From Prevotellaceae bacterium UBA6398 (lineage in GTDB: Bacteria > Bacteroidota > Bacteroidia > Bacteroidales > Bacteroidaceae), in NCBI GenBank assembly GCA_002437495.1, contig DJQA01000006.1, positions 1 to 64,000 of the forward strand: a stretch of 64,000 nt of DNA. Reading direction: 5' to 3'. Below, one piece after another: positions 55,049 through 62,446 of the stretch. A program made the position numbers and the translations under genes. The stretch's first letter is position 1; each line of letters begins with the position of its first letter. The notes beneath the pieces are model-generated. The model saw only the letters and a list, made by a program, of their open reading frames with translations. It searched no databases and was not told where the DNA came from.

Positions 55049-55687
55049 GTGAACGCCTTGGTTTTTGCAGTGGGCTTCGTTGCCCAGGGTTTTTTCTCCG
55101 CGCGAATGCTCATACAGTGGGTTCTTTCTGAGAGGCAGAGGCGCGTGGTCTCGCCGGTGGTGTATTGGGTATGCAGCCTTGCGGGCAGCATACTTTTGTT
55201 TGTCTACGGCTGCTTGCGAAATGACTTCGCCATTGTTCTTGGGCAACTCATCTCATATTATATATATGTATGGAACCTTGACATAAAGGGCGCGTGGGAA
55301 AGGATACCGCTTGTGGTGCGTGTAGTGCTGTTTGCTCTGCCGCTGGTGGCTGTTACCTATCTGCTCGGCGATGCAGAATATTTCATAAAGTCATTCTTCC
55401 ATAACGAAAGAGTGCCTTTTTGGCTTTTGCTCTACGGCTCGGCGGGGCAAATAATATTTACATTGCGCTTCATATACCAGTGGTATTACTCTTATCGTCG
55501 CCACCGTTCCATTTTGCCTGTGGGCTTTTGGATAATCAGTCTTGTGGGCTCCGGAATGATTGTGAGCTACGCTATTTTCCGCCACGACCCTGTGTTGATA
55601 CTCGGGCAGTCGGTGGGCTTTATAACTTATTCGAGAAACATAATGATAGGTGCCCGGGGTAAGGCGCGTAAATACACAAAGAAATGA
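55049..55687 (+). CDS. Membrane protein with two LAB_N (lipid-A-disaccharide-synthase N-terminal-like) domains
   Basis: 212 residues, with GTG start at 55049 (26 nt after the GT2 stop). Two similar halves each have three helices: FAVGFVAQGFFSARMLIQWV to GQLISYYIYVWNL, and LLYGSAGQIIFTLRFIYQWY to GQSVGFITYSRNI. This duplicated LAB_N arrangement is found as stand-alone inner-membrane proteins next to lipid-linked sugar genes. Here it sits between a GT2 and a UDP-glucuronate epimerase gene, and a role in moving or presenting the lipid-linked sugar is inference. It overlaps the epimerase gene by 4 nt (ATGA). Confidence 0.85.
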   Translation: MNALVFAVGFVAQGFFSARMLIQWVLSERQRRVVSPVVYWVCSLAGSILLFVYGCLRNDFAIVLGQLISYYIYVWNLDIKGAWERIPLVVRVVLFALPLVAVTYLLGDAEYFIKSFFHNERVPFWLLLYGSAGQIIFTLRFIYQWYYSYRRHRSILPVGFWIISLVGSGMIVSYAIFRHDPVLILGQSVGFITYSRNIMIGARGKARKYTKK

Positions 55688-56682
55688 AAGTGCTTGTTAC
55701 CGGAGCCGCCGGTTTTATAGGCTATCACCTCTCACGTGCGCTCGTAAGGCGTGGCGATGAAGTTGTGTGCGTTGACAGCCTTAACAACTATTATAATCCT
55801 GAACTGAAGTTCGCACGACTCCGCGTCCTTGGCGTAGACAACATACGCAGTGGCGTCAGCAATCTTTATGGTAATATAAGTTTCAGAAAGCTCGATATTT
55901 CCGATTATGCCGACATTGAAAAGCTTTTCCAAGAAGAGCGTTTTGACGTGGTTTGCAATCTTGCAGCCCAGGCCGGCGTTAGATATTCCATCGACCACCC
56001 GCGAAGTTACATCGAGAACAATATTGTGGGCTTTTTTAATATTCTCGAATGCTGCCGCAACTATTGCGATACACTTGTATATGCAAGTTCGAGCAGCGTT
56101 TACGGAAGCAATACGAAAACCCCTTTCTCTGAGAGCGACAAGGTAGATAGTCCTAAAAGCCTTTATGCAGCCACAAAGAAAAGCGATGAGCTTATGGCCC
56201 ACGTTTACTCGTCCCTTTACGGCATAAAGACAACAGGGCTGAGGTATTTTACTGTTTACGGTCCGTGGGGCAGGCCGGATATGTCGCCGGTGCTTTTCGC
56301 CAACGCCATAACGGCGGGTAAACCAATACGCCTTTTCAACGGCGGCGACATGGTGCGCGACTTTACATTCATCGATGACATTATCCGCGGCACACTTCTC
56401 GCAATCGACAATGCTCCGAAGGGTAAAGTGCCCTCAACGGTTTACAACGTAGGCTGCTCCCACCCTGTAAGGCTTATGGAATTTGTGCATGCTCTTGAAT
56501 GTGCGTTGGGCAAAAAGGCAGAGTTTGAAATGCTCCCCATGCAGCCGGGCGATGTTTACATGACATCGGCCGACACCTCAAAAATTTCGCGGGAATTGGG
56601 CTACGCCCCTACAGTCAATATCAATGAAGGCACACGCCGCTTTGCCGAATGGTATATAAAATACGGCGGAATATGCAGATAA
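55684..56682 (+). CDS. UDP-glucuronate 4-epimerase-like NAD-dependent sugar epimerase
   Basis: 332 residues of the extended SDR fold. The NAD site is VTGAAGFIGYHLSRALV, active-site Ser-Tyr-Lys lie in YASSSSVYGSNTKTPF and SLYAATKKSDEL, and YGPWGRPDM and DFTFIDDIIRGT fit the glucuronate/galacturonate epimerase branch. It would make UDP-galacturonate from UDP-glucuronate. Last gene of the block with ArnT-like, GT2 and LAB_N proteins, so the lipid-linked sugar may be a hexuronic acid; that is inference. ATGA overlap with the previous gene implies coupling. Confidence 0.9.
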   Translation: MKVLVTGAAGFIGYHLSRALVRRGDEVVCVDSLNNYYNPELKFARLRVLGVDNIRSGVSNLYGNISFRKLDISDYADIEKLFQEERFDVVCNLAAQAGVRYSIDHPRSYIENNIVGFFNILECCRNYCDTLVYASSSSVYGSNTKTPFSESDKVDSPKSLYAATKKSDELMAHVYSSLYGIKTTGLRYFTVYGPWGRPDMSPVLFANAITAGKPIRLFNGGDMVRDFTFIDDIIRGTLLAIDNAPKGKVPSTVYNVGCSHPVRLMEFVHALECALGKKAEFEMLPMQPGDVYMTSADTSKISRELGYAPTVNINEGTRRFAEWYIKYGGICR

Positions 56683-56720
56683 AGCTTTGTTCAAAAAACT
56701 TTTCTGTGATTAAAAATAGC

Positions 56721-56728
56721 TAACTTTG
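56721..56728 (+). promoter_or_regulatory. Putative -7 box (TAACTTTG) of pta-ackA
   Basis: TAACTTTG matches TAnnTTTG, 34 bp before the pta start. A proper -33 TTTG is not found; TTTT at 56700-56703 is 17 bp away. Confidence 0.55.
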
Positions 56729-56762
56729 CAAACAGAATAACATATAAATCTGATATAAACAA

Positions 56763-57779
56763 ATGGATGTAATTAGCAAACTGGTAAAATGCGCTAAAGA
56801 AAATCCCCAACGCATAGTGTTGCCCGAGGGCACAGAAGAGAGGACAATGCGTGCTGCCGACCGTGCCATAGCCGACGGACTGGCCCACATAATCCTAATA
56901 GGCAACCCAACCGAAATTCTTGAGCTCGCCGAAAAATACGGCCTTGGCAACATATCGAAGGCCAAGATTGTTGATCCGCTCAACAACCCGAAAGCTGAAG
57001 AATATGCAGAGCAGCTTGCCGAAATACGCAAGAAGAAGGGACTTACCATAGAGCGCGCCCGCGAGCTCGTGAAAGACCCGCTTTATCTCGGATGCATGAT
57101 AATAAAGACAGGCGGGGCCGATGGGCAGCTTGCCGGGGCGCGAAACACCACAGGCAATGTGTTGCGTCCTGCGCTGCAAATAATAAAAACGGCTCCCGGT
57201 ATTACCTGTGTGTCGGGCGCGATGCTGCTCATTACCAAGACCGAGCAATACGGCGACAACGGCCTTATAGTGATGGGCGATGTGGCGGTTCTTCCGGTGC
57301 CCGATGCTCAGCAACTTGCGCAAATAGCAGTATGCACGGCCCACACCGCACAGCATGTTGCGGGCATACCGCATCCCAAGGTGGCAATGTTGAGCTTCTC
57401 AACCAAGGGCTCTGCGCAGCATGAAGTGGTAGACAAAGTTGTCGAGGCCACCAAGCTTGCGCGCAAACTCGATCCGCATATCGAAATAGACGGCGAACTT
57501 CAAGCCGATGCTGCCCTCGTGCCATCGGTGGGCGAACAAAAAGCTCCAAACTCGAAAGTGGCAGGCCATGCCGATGTTCTGGTTGTGCCAAATCTTGAGG
57601 TTGGAAACATTTCCTACAAGCTCGTGCAGCGCCTGGGCAATGCCGAGGCCATCGGCCCGATACTTCAAGGAATGGCGCGTCCGGTTAATGACCTCAGCCG
57701 CGGGTGCTCGTCCGACGATGTTTACAAAATGATAGCCGTAACGGCAAACCAGGCAATAGCGGCGAGCAAAAAGGAATAA
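56763..57779 (+). CDS. pta: Phosphate acetyltransferase
   Basis: 338 residues, the short form lacking the N-terminal P-loop-like domains of enterobacterial Pta. Conserved texts are IVLPEGTEERTMRAADRAIA, GGADGQLAGARNTTGNVLRP and MLSFSTKGSAQHE, then DGELQADAALVPSVG and NVLVVPNLE-like DVLVVPNLEVGN. It converts acetyl-CoA and phosphate to acetyl phosphate. With ackA 54 nt downstream and PFOR nearby it makes acetate and ATP. A fragment of the palindromic repeat lies between pta and ackA. Confidence 0.97.
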   Translation: MDVISKLVKCAKENPQRIVLPEGTEERTMRAADRAIADGLAHIILIGNPTEILELAEKYGLGNISKAKIVDPLNNPKAEEYAEQLAEIRKKKGLTIERARELVKDPLYLGCMIIKTGGADGQLAGARNTTGNVLRPALQIIKTAPGITCVSGAMLLITKTEQYGDNGLIVMGDVAVLPVPDAQQLAQIAVCTAHTAQHVAGIPHPKVAMLSFSTKGSAQHEVVDKVVEATKLARKLDPHIEIDGELQADAALVPSVGEQKAPNSKVAGHADVLVVPNLEVGNISYKLVQRLGNAEAIGPILQGMARPVNDLSRGCSSDDVYKMIAVTANQAIAASKKE

Positions 57780-57806
57780 TTCAGGGCGTATGCCCACGTC
57801 ATACAA
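57780..57806. repeat. Fragment of the palindromic element inside the pta-ackA operon
   Basis: Directly after the pta stop the bases read TTCAGGGCGTATGCCCACGT then CATAC. This equals the closing end of the palindromic element (AATTCAGGGCGTATGCC) with a broken second arm. It is the only repeat trace seen within an operon. Confidence 0.6.
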
Positions 57807-57833
57807 CAGCTAAAAACTTTATAGAAACGATAA

Positions 57834-59039
57834 ATGAAAATTCTCGTAATAAACTGCGGAAGCTCCTCAATCAAATATAAGCTCTACGACATGGGCAGCC
57901 GCACTGTTCTCGCCGCCGGCGGAATGGAGAAGATAGGTCTTGAAACATCTTTTCTCAAAATCAAGGCTGCCGATGGGCACAGCAAGCAGATAAATGTAAA
58001 AATAACAAACCACGAACAGGGCATAAACTTCATTCTCGCCCGGCTAACCGATGCAGAGCATGGTGCCATAAAGTCGCTTGCCGAAATCGATGCGGTGGGC
58101 CACCGTATAGTGCATGGCGGAAAATTCACACACAGCGTGGTGGTAACGCCCGAAATACTTGAGGAATGGAAGCAGTATAGTGAGCTTGCGCCACTTCACA
58201 ACCCCGCCCATCTCAAGGGCTATGAGGCCATAAAGCATGAACTTCCCGATGTTAAGCAGGTGTTCGTGTTCGACACGGCTTTCCACCAAACAATGCCCGA
58301 TTACGCCTACACATACGCTCTACCGTATGATTTGTGTCATAAATACAAAATACGCCGCTATGGTTTCCACGGAACTTCGGTAAGATACGTGTCGCACAAG
58401 GCCTGCGAATTTCTTAACTGGGACATGAGCACAAAGAAGCTGATTGTTTGCCACATTGGCAATGGGGCATCGGTTACGGCGGTTGACTGCGGCAAAGTGG
58501 TTGACACTTCAATGGGGCTGACCCCTCTTGCAGGACTTGTTATGGGCACGCGTTCGGGCGATGTAGACCCAATGGCTGTGCTTTTCCTTATGGAGCATGA
58601 AAACCTTGATGTCAAGCAGGTTTCCGACCTCATTAACAAGCAATCGGGTGTGCTTGGCATTTCAAGCGTTTCGAGCGATATGCGTGAGCTTGACGATGCA
58701 ATACATTCCGGCAACAGCCGTGCCTTGCTCGCACGCAATACATATTGCTACAGCATACGCAAGTATATAGGAGCATACGCTTTCGCAATGGGCGGCGTTG
58801 ATGCCGTTGTGTTCACGGCAGGAGTGGGCGAACATCAGCATTCCGTGCGCCGCGACACGCTCAAAGGGCTTGAAAACTTCGGCATAAAGCTCGACAAAGA
58901 GAAGAATGATGCTAACTTTGGCGCGGACGAGGTTATTTCCGCAGCCGACAGCAAGGTTACGGTGGCTGTTATAGGCACTGACGAGGAACTGCTCATCGCC
59001 GACGACACCGAAAAGCTCGTAAAGGGTGAGACACTATGA
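57834..59039 (+). CDS. ackA: Acetate kinase
   Basis: 401 residues, with the ASKHA fold. MKILVINCGSSSIKYKLYD is the phosphate-1 region. AVGHRIVHGGKFTHS, FDTAFHQTMPDYAYTYALP and RRYGFHGTSVRYVS are family signatures, and the catalytic Arg/Asp/His lie within them. IGNGASVTAVDCGKVVDTSM and FTAGVGEHQHSVR complete the adenosine site. It turns acetyl phosphate and ADP into acetate and ATP. Second gene of the pta-ackA unit, followed by a strong hairpin. Confidence 0.98.
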   Translation: MKILVINCGSSSIKYKLYDMGSRTVLAAGGMEKIGLETSFLKIKAADGHSKQINVKITNHEQGINFILARLTDAEHGAIKSLAEIDAVGHRIVHGGKFTHSVVVTPEILEEWKQYSELAPLHNPAHLKGYEAIKHELPDVKQVFVFDTAFHQTMPDYAYTYALPYDLCHKYKIRRYGFHGTSVRYVSHKACEFLNWDMSTKKLIVCHIGNGASVTAVDCGKVVDTSMGLTPLAGLVMGTRSGDVDPMAVLFLMEHENLDVKQVSDLINKQSGVLGISSVSSDMRELDDAIHSGNSRALLARNTYCYSIRKYIGAYAFAMGGVDAVVFTAGVGEHQHSVRRDTLKGLENFGIKLDKEKNDANFGADEVISAADSKVTVAVIGTDEELLIADDTEKLVKGETL

Positions 59040-59078
59040 CATCACAGCTTTTTTCAAAGGCAAAATAAAATAATATGG

Positions 59079-59107
59079 CAAATGGCGCAAAATTTTTGCG
59101 CCATTTG
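59079..59107 (+). terminator. Hairpin after ackA, probable terminator
   Basis: CAAATGGCGCAAA pairs perfectly with TTTGCGCCATTTG around a 3-nt loop, 40 nt after the ackA stop. It is followed only by TTGTTGTA, so the T-run is weak. Confidence 0.65.
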
Positions 59108-59260
59108 TTGTATATGACCACTGCTGTTACGCCGGGGAAACAATGCGGAAAATCAAGGGAAAAAGCGTTTTTCTACGAAATTCAGATTTATATCTGTTTA
59201 TGTGTATTTTGTCGGGTTGTGCAAGAACGTGAATTTAAGCGTTTTGCAGAGTGCGAAAAA

Positions 59261-59342
59261 TATGTCTGAAGTAGTTTTTCCTACGTCTGATGTTTTTTTT
59301 CCTACATAGGACATGTTTTTTCTTATGTCCCATGTGGTTTTC
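59261..59342. repeat. 21-bp-period repeat array, copy 9, composite with degraded palindrome
   Basis: TATGTCTGAAGTAGTTTTTC, CTACGTCTGATGTTTTTTTT, CCTACATAGGACATGTTTTT and TCTTATGTCCCATGTGG run at about 20-21 bp. It then passes through GTTTTCGGAAAGGTTTGGG, the mirror of the linker in copy 2, to a remnant palindrome at 59385. It lies between convergent genes; no gene is supported in 59108-59502. Confidence 0.82.
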
Positions 59343-59384
59343 GGAAAGGTTTGGGAAAGGCATTCAATTTCGGGGTTGCATCAT

Positions 59385-59416
59385 TCGTAGGCGTATGCAA
59401 TGCGTCCTTGCGGAGG
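59385..59416. repeat. Remnant palindromic element
   Basis: TCGTAGGCGTATGCAATGCG followed by TCCTTGCGGAGG is a worn version of GTAGGGGCGTATGCAATACG. It lies 43 bp after the 21-bp array, as in the composite copies. Confidence 0.5.
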
Positions 59417-59502
59417 GACGATTAATCGATTGATTGTTATTCACCCTTTTATAACAATTGCACGGCAGCTGCTTTCAATGGGAATATGCCGGTTCGGCGG
59501 TC

Positions 59503-61524
59503 TCATTCCAAGGGGGCGCGGAAATTGCAGCCCTCTTTCCAGCGCGAGCAACCCAAGGCGGTTTTGCCGCGTATCACGGTGCCTTTTCCGCATAATGGGC
59601 AAATGTCGCCTTCTTTTACTGCGCTTTTGGCGGCAGCCGGCTTTGCGGTGCTTTTCACCTTTGGCTTGTGCTGTGCCGGGGCTTTGGCGGTTTTTGACTT
59701 GGAGGGTGGGGCAGTCCATGTTATGCGCCTTACGTTCTGCTCGGCAATCACCGAAGCCACAATTTGGCTCACCATCTTCTTTAGCTCGTCAATGAACTTT
59801 GTTGCGGAATATTCGCCGCGCTCTATCTCGCGCAGCTTTTTTTCCCACTGCCCTGTGAGCTCGGCACTTTTCAGCAGCCTTTCATGAATGGTGGCTATAA
59901 GCTCGCGCCCTGTGTCTGTGGGAAAAATCGACTTGCGTTGTTTAACTATGTACCTGCGGCGGAAAAGCGTTTCTATTATGGCGGCGCGTGTTGAAGGCCG
60001 TCCTATTCCGTTTTCTTTCAACGCATCGCGCAGGGTATCGTCTTCAACGTTTTTCCCCGCAGTCTCCATTGCCCGCAGCAAAGTTGCCTCGGTAAACGGT
60101 TTTGGCGGTTGGGTGGTTTTTTTGGCAACCGATGGCTTGTGCGCACCGCTTTCACCTTTCACGAAATCGGGCAGTACAGTCTCGGGAACGTCTTTCTTGT
60201 TTTCCTCTTCGTCTTCATCGTTGCGCTTTTGCATAGGGAACACATTGCGCCATCCGGGAGATAAAATCTGCTTTCCCGTGGCTTTGAATTTTACATCTTC
60301 GCAATGCCCGAGAATGGTTGTTGTGGAAAAAACGCAGTCGGGATAAAACGCCGCTATGAAATGGCGCGCCACGAGGTCGTAAACCTTAGCCTCGTCGGGG
60401 ACGAGCGAATTTGCCTCCACCCCGGTGGGGATTATTGCGTGGTGGTCGGTTACCTTGGAAGAGTCGAAAAACTTCTTGCTTTTCTTCAACGCTTTGCCTC
60501 GCAGCGGCTGCAATATATCGGCATACTGCTTTAGAGAATTAAGAATTGCTTTGCATTTCGGGAAAATGTCATCGGAAAGATATGTGGTGTCAACACGCGG
60601 ATATGTGGTAACGTGCTTCTCGTATAGGCTTTGCGCTATCTGCAAAGTTTTTTCGGCTGAAAAGGAAAATTTTTTGTTGCATTCCACCTGTAGCGACGTG
60701 AGGTCGAAAAGGCGCGGCGGGGCTTCCTTGCCCTCCTTGCGCGTTGTGTTGTCAACGGTGAAGTCTCTGCCCGTGATTTTGGCAAGAGCCGCCCGGGCTT
60801 TGTCCTCATCGCTGTAGCTGCCGCCTGTCGCCGTGAAAATCACCCCGCGATAGTTGGTTGTGAGAACCCAATAGGGCTGCGGCACAAAGTTGTCTATTTC
60901 GTTTTGGCGGTTCACAATCATGGCCAGCGTGGGAGTTTGCACCCTGCCAACCGAAAGCGGCTGTGCGCCGCGCTCTTGCGAGCCGAATTTCAAAGTGTAA
61001 AGGCGTGTGGCGTTAATGCCCAGAAGCCAGTCGCCTATTGCGCGGCAAAGCCCCGCCTCGTAAAGGTTCTTGTATTCCGCCGAGTCTTTAAGCGAGTTGA
61101 AGCCATCGCGTATGCTCTCCTCTGTTAGCGAAGAAATCCACAGGCGTTCAACGGCGCACTTTGCGCCCGACATTTGCAGCACCCATCGTTGTATAAGCTC
61201 GCCTTCTTGCCCGGCATCGCCGCAGTTTATTATCTTGTCCGCCTTCAGAAAAAGCTCTTTTATAACCTTGAACTGCTTTGCCACCCCGCGGTCTTTTTTT
61301 AGGCGTATGCCAAAGCGCGGCGGCACAATGGGCAGGGCTGCAAGGCTCCACCTGTGCCAAGGCTCGTAATAATCCTCGGGGTATTTCAATTCGCAAAGAT
61401 GACCGAAAGTCCACGTAACCCGGTATCCGTTTCCCTCTATATAACCATCGTGGTGCTCGGTGGCCCCGAGCACCTGTGCTATGTCGCGTGCCACACTCGG
61501 CTTTTCGGCTATGCAGACTATCAT
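59503..61524 (-). CDS. topB: DNA topoisomerase III
   Basis: 673 residues of type IA topoisomerase. The TOPRIM domain is at the N terminus (VCIAEKPSVARDIAQVLG, INCGDAGQEGELIQRW). GRVQTPTLAMIVNRQNEI and the catalytic TYPRVDTTYLSDDI (first Tyr) follow. IGRPSTRAAIIETLFRRRYI is the conserved domain-III text. The C terminus has a Pro/Lys-rich linker and one zinc-ribbon-like CPLCGKGTVIRGKTALGCSR. It unlinks DNA at replication or recombination intermediates. The ABC ATPase gene upstream ends 2 nt before its start, so they are cotranscribed. Confidence 0.96.
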   Translation of the reverse strand: MIVCIAEKPSVARDIAQVLGATEHHDGYIEGNGYRVTWTFGHLCELKYPEDYYEPWHRWSLAALPIVPPRFGIRLKKDRGVAKQFKVIKELFLKADKIINCGDAGQEGELIQRWVLQMSGAKCAVERLWISSLTEESIRDGFNSLKDSAEYKNLYEAGLCRAIGDWLLGINATRLYTLKFGSQERGAQPLSVGRVQTPTLAMIVNRQNEIDNFVPQPYWVLTTNYRGVIFTATGGSYSDEDKARAALAKITGRDFTVDNTTRKEGKEAPPRLFDLTSLQVECNKKFSFSAEKTLQIAQSLYEKHVTTYPRVDTTYLSDDIFPKCKAILNSLKQYADILQPLRGKALKKSKKFFDSSKVTDHHAIIPTGVEANSLVPDEAKVYDLVARHFIAAFYPDCVFSTTTILGHCEDVKFKATGKQILSPGWRNVFPMQKRNDEDEEENKKDVPETVLPDFVKGESGAHKPSVAKKTTQPPKPFTEATLLRAMETAGKNVEDDTLRDALKENGIGRPSTRAAIIETLFRRRYIVKQRKSIFPTDTGRELIATIHERLLKSAELTGQWEKKLREIERGEYSATKFIDELKKMVSQIVASVIAEQNVRRITWTAPPSKSKTAKAPAQHKPKVKSTAKPAAAKSAVKEGDICPLCGKGTVIRGKTALGCSRWKEGCNFRAPLE

Positions 61525-61526
61525 CG

Positions 61527-62318
61527 TTAATTGTCAAGAAATATGGAATAACTCATTTCATCGCGGTTGAAATCCACTCCGGGCTGTTTGAAAAAAACAT
61601 CGAGCGCACCGGCTGCCGCAAGCTCTCTCGGACTTCCGCACACGGGCTTTGTTCCCCTTTGCAAAACCCACAGAATGTCGGCGGCATGGAACGCCATGTA
61701 CAGGTCGTGGGTTGCCGCCAAAACCGTTTTGCCGTTTTCCTTGGCAAGTCCCCGCAGCAGTCTGAACGTTTCCAACTTGCTTTCAAAATCAAGGAAAGCC
61801 GTCGGCTCGTCAAGTAATATTATGGGAGTTTTTTGTGCAAGCGTTTTGGCTATCATAGCCTTTTGCTGTTCGCCATCGCTGAGCGAGGAAATCTTCCTTG
61901 TGCGCATATTTTTCATGCCGGTACGAGCGAGCGCATTCTCTACTATCTCGCGGTCGGCAACTGAAAGTTTTCCCATAAAACCGGTATAGGGTATTCTGCC
62001 AAGAGACACTAGTTCCTCCACAGTCATTTGCGCGCTGAAAGCCTGCCGTTCCGTCAGCACAATGCCCGCCACACGCGCCAATTCCTGCCGTGAACACAGG
62101 GCGATGTCCCTGCCAAGCATATAAATATGGCCGGAGAGCGGCGGCTGAAGCCCTGCCAAAGTGCGCAGTAGCGTTGACTTGCCCGCGCCGTTCGTGCCCA
62201 AAACGCAGGTGAAAGACCCGGCGGGCAAAGAGGCGGAGAACTTCTTTGTTACGCAAGCCCCGGCGTTACGGCTGTAGGCGGTGGCTATGTTGTCGAGCTT
62301 TACGGTGTTTTCAATCAC
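61527..62318 (-). CDS. ABC transporter ATP-binding protein (FepC/BtuD-like)
   Basis: 263 residues from GTG at 62318 (VIENTVKLDNIATAYSRNAG). Walker A is VLGTNGAGKSTLLRT, the Q-loop is near LTERQAFSAQMTVEEL, the signature is SSLSDGEQQKAMIAKTLAQ, Walker B is PIILLDEPTAFLD and the switch His is AATHDL. GRIPYTGFMGKLSVADREIV is typical of iron-siderophore/cobalamin importers. No permease or binding protein is beside it. An upstream in-frame ATG (62408) would place the -7 box inside the gene, so GTG is preferred. It is followed at once by topB, an unusual operon partner. Confidence 0.88.
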   Translation of the reverse strand: MIENTVKLDNIATAYSRNAGACVTKKFSASLPAGSFTCVLGTNGAGKSTLLRTLAGLQPPLSGHIYMLGRDIALCSRQELARVAGIVLTERQAFSAQMTVEELVSLGRIPYTGFMGKLSVADREIVENALARTGMKNMRTRKISSLSDGEQQKAMIAKTLAQKTPIILLDEPTAFLDFESKLETFRLLRGLAKENGKTVLAATHDLYMAFHAADILWVLQRGTKPVCGSPRELAAAGALDVFFKQPGVDFNRDEMSYSIFLDN

Positions 62319-62323
62319 GAGTG

Positions 62324-62331
62324 CAAAGATA
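62324..62331 (-). promoter_or_regulatory. Putative -7 box (TATCTTTG) of the ABC ATPase-topB operon
   Basis: The minus strand reads TATCTTTG, matching TAnnTTTG, with its 3' edge only 5 bp from the chosen GTG. If used, the transcript would begin at or next to the start codon (leaderless). Confidence 0.45.
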
Positions 62332-62391
62332 CGAAGTTTTAATATTCTTGCAGATGTGGCGGGCGATAAGCAAAAATCGCGTAACTTTGCT

Positions 62392-62399
62392 AACAAACA
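62392..62399 (+). promoter_or_regulatory. Putative -7 box (TAACTTTG) of the DPP-IV-like gene
   Basis: TAACTTTG matches TAnnTTTG, 47 bp before the start at 62447; the same octamer precedes pta, the MATE gene and the PepP-like gene. No -33 partner at the ideal distance. Confidence 0.5.
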
Positions 62400-62446
62400 A
62401 TTTGGCAAATACTTGCATGTAGCGGTAATTGCAAAAAATCGTCATA

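Noticed and set aside
61148..61537. 129-codon ORF overlapping the topB start on the minus strand
   Set aside because: It is an alternative frame of topB with no motif; the topB TOPRIM motifs fix the real frame.
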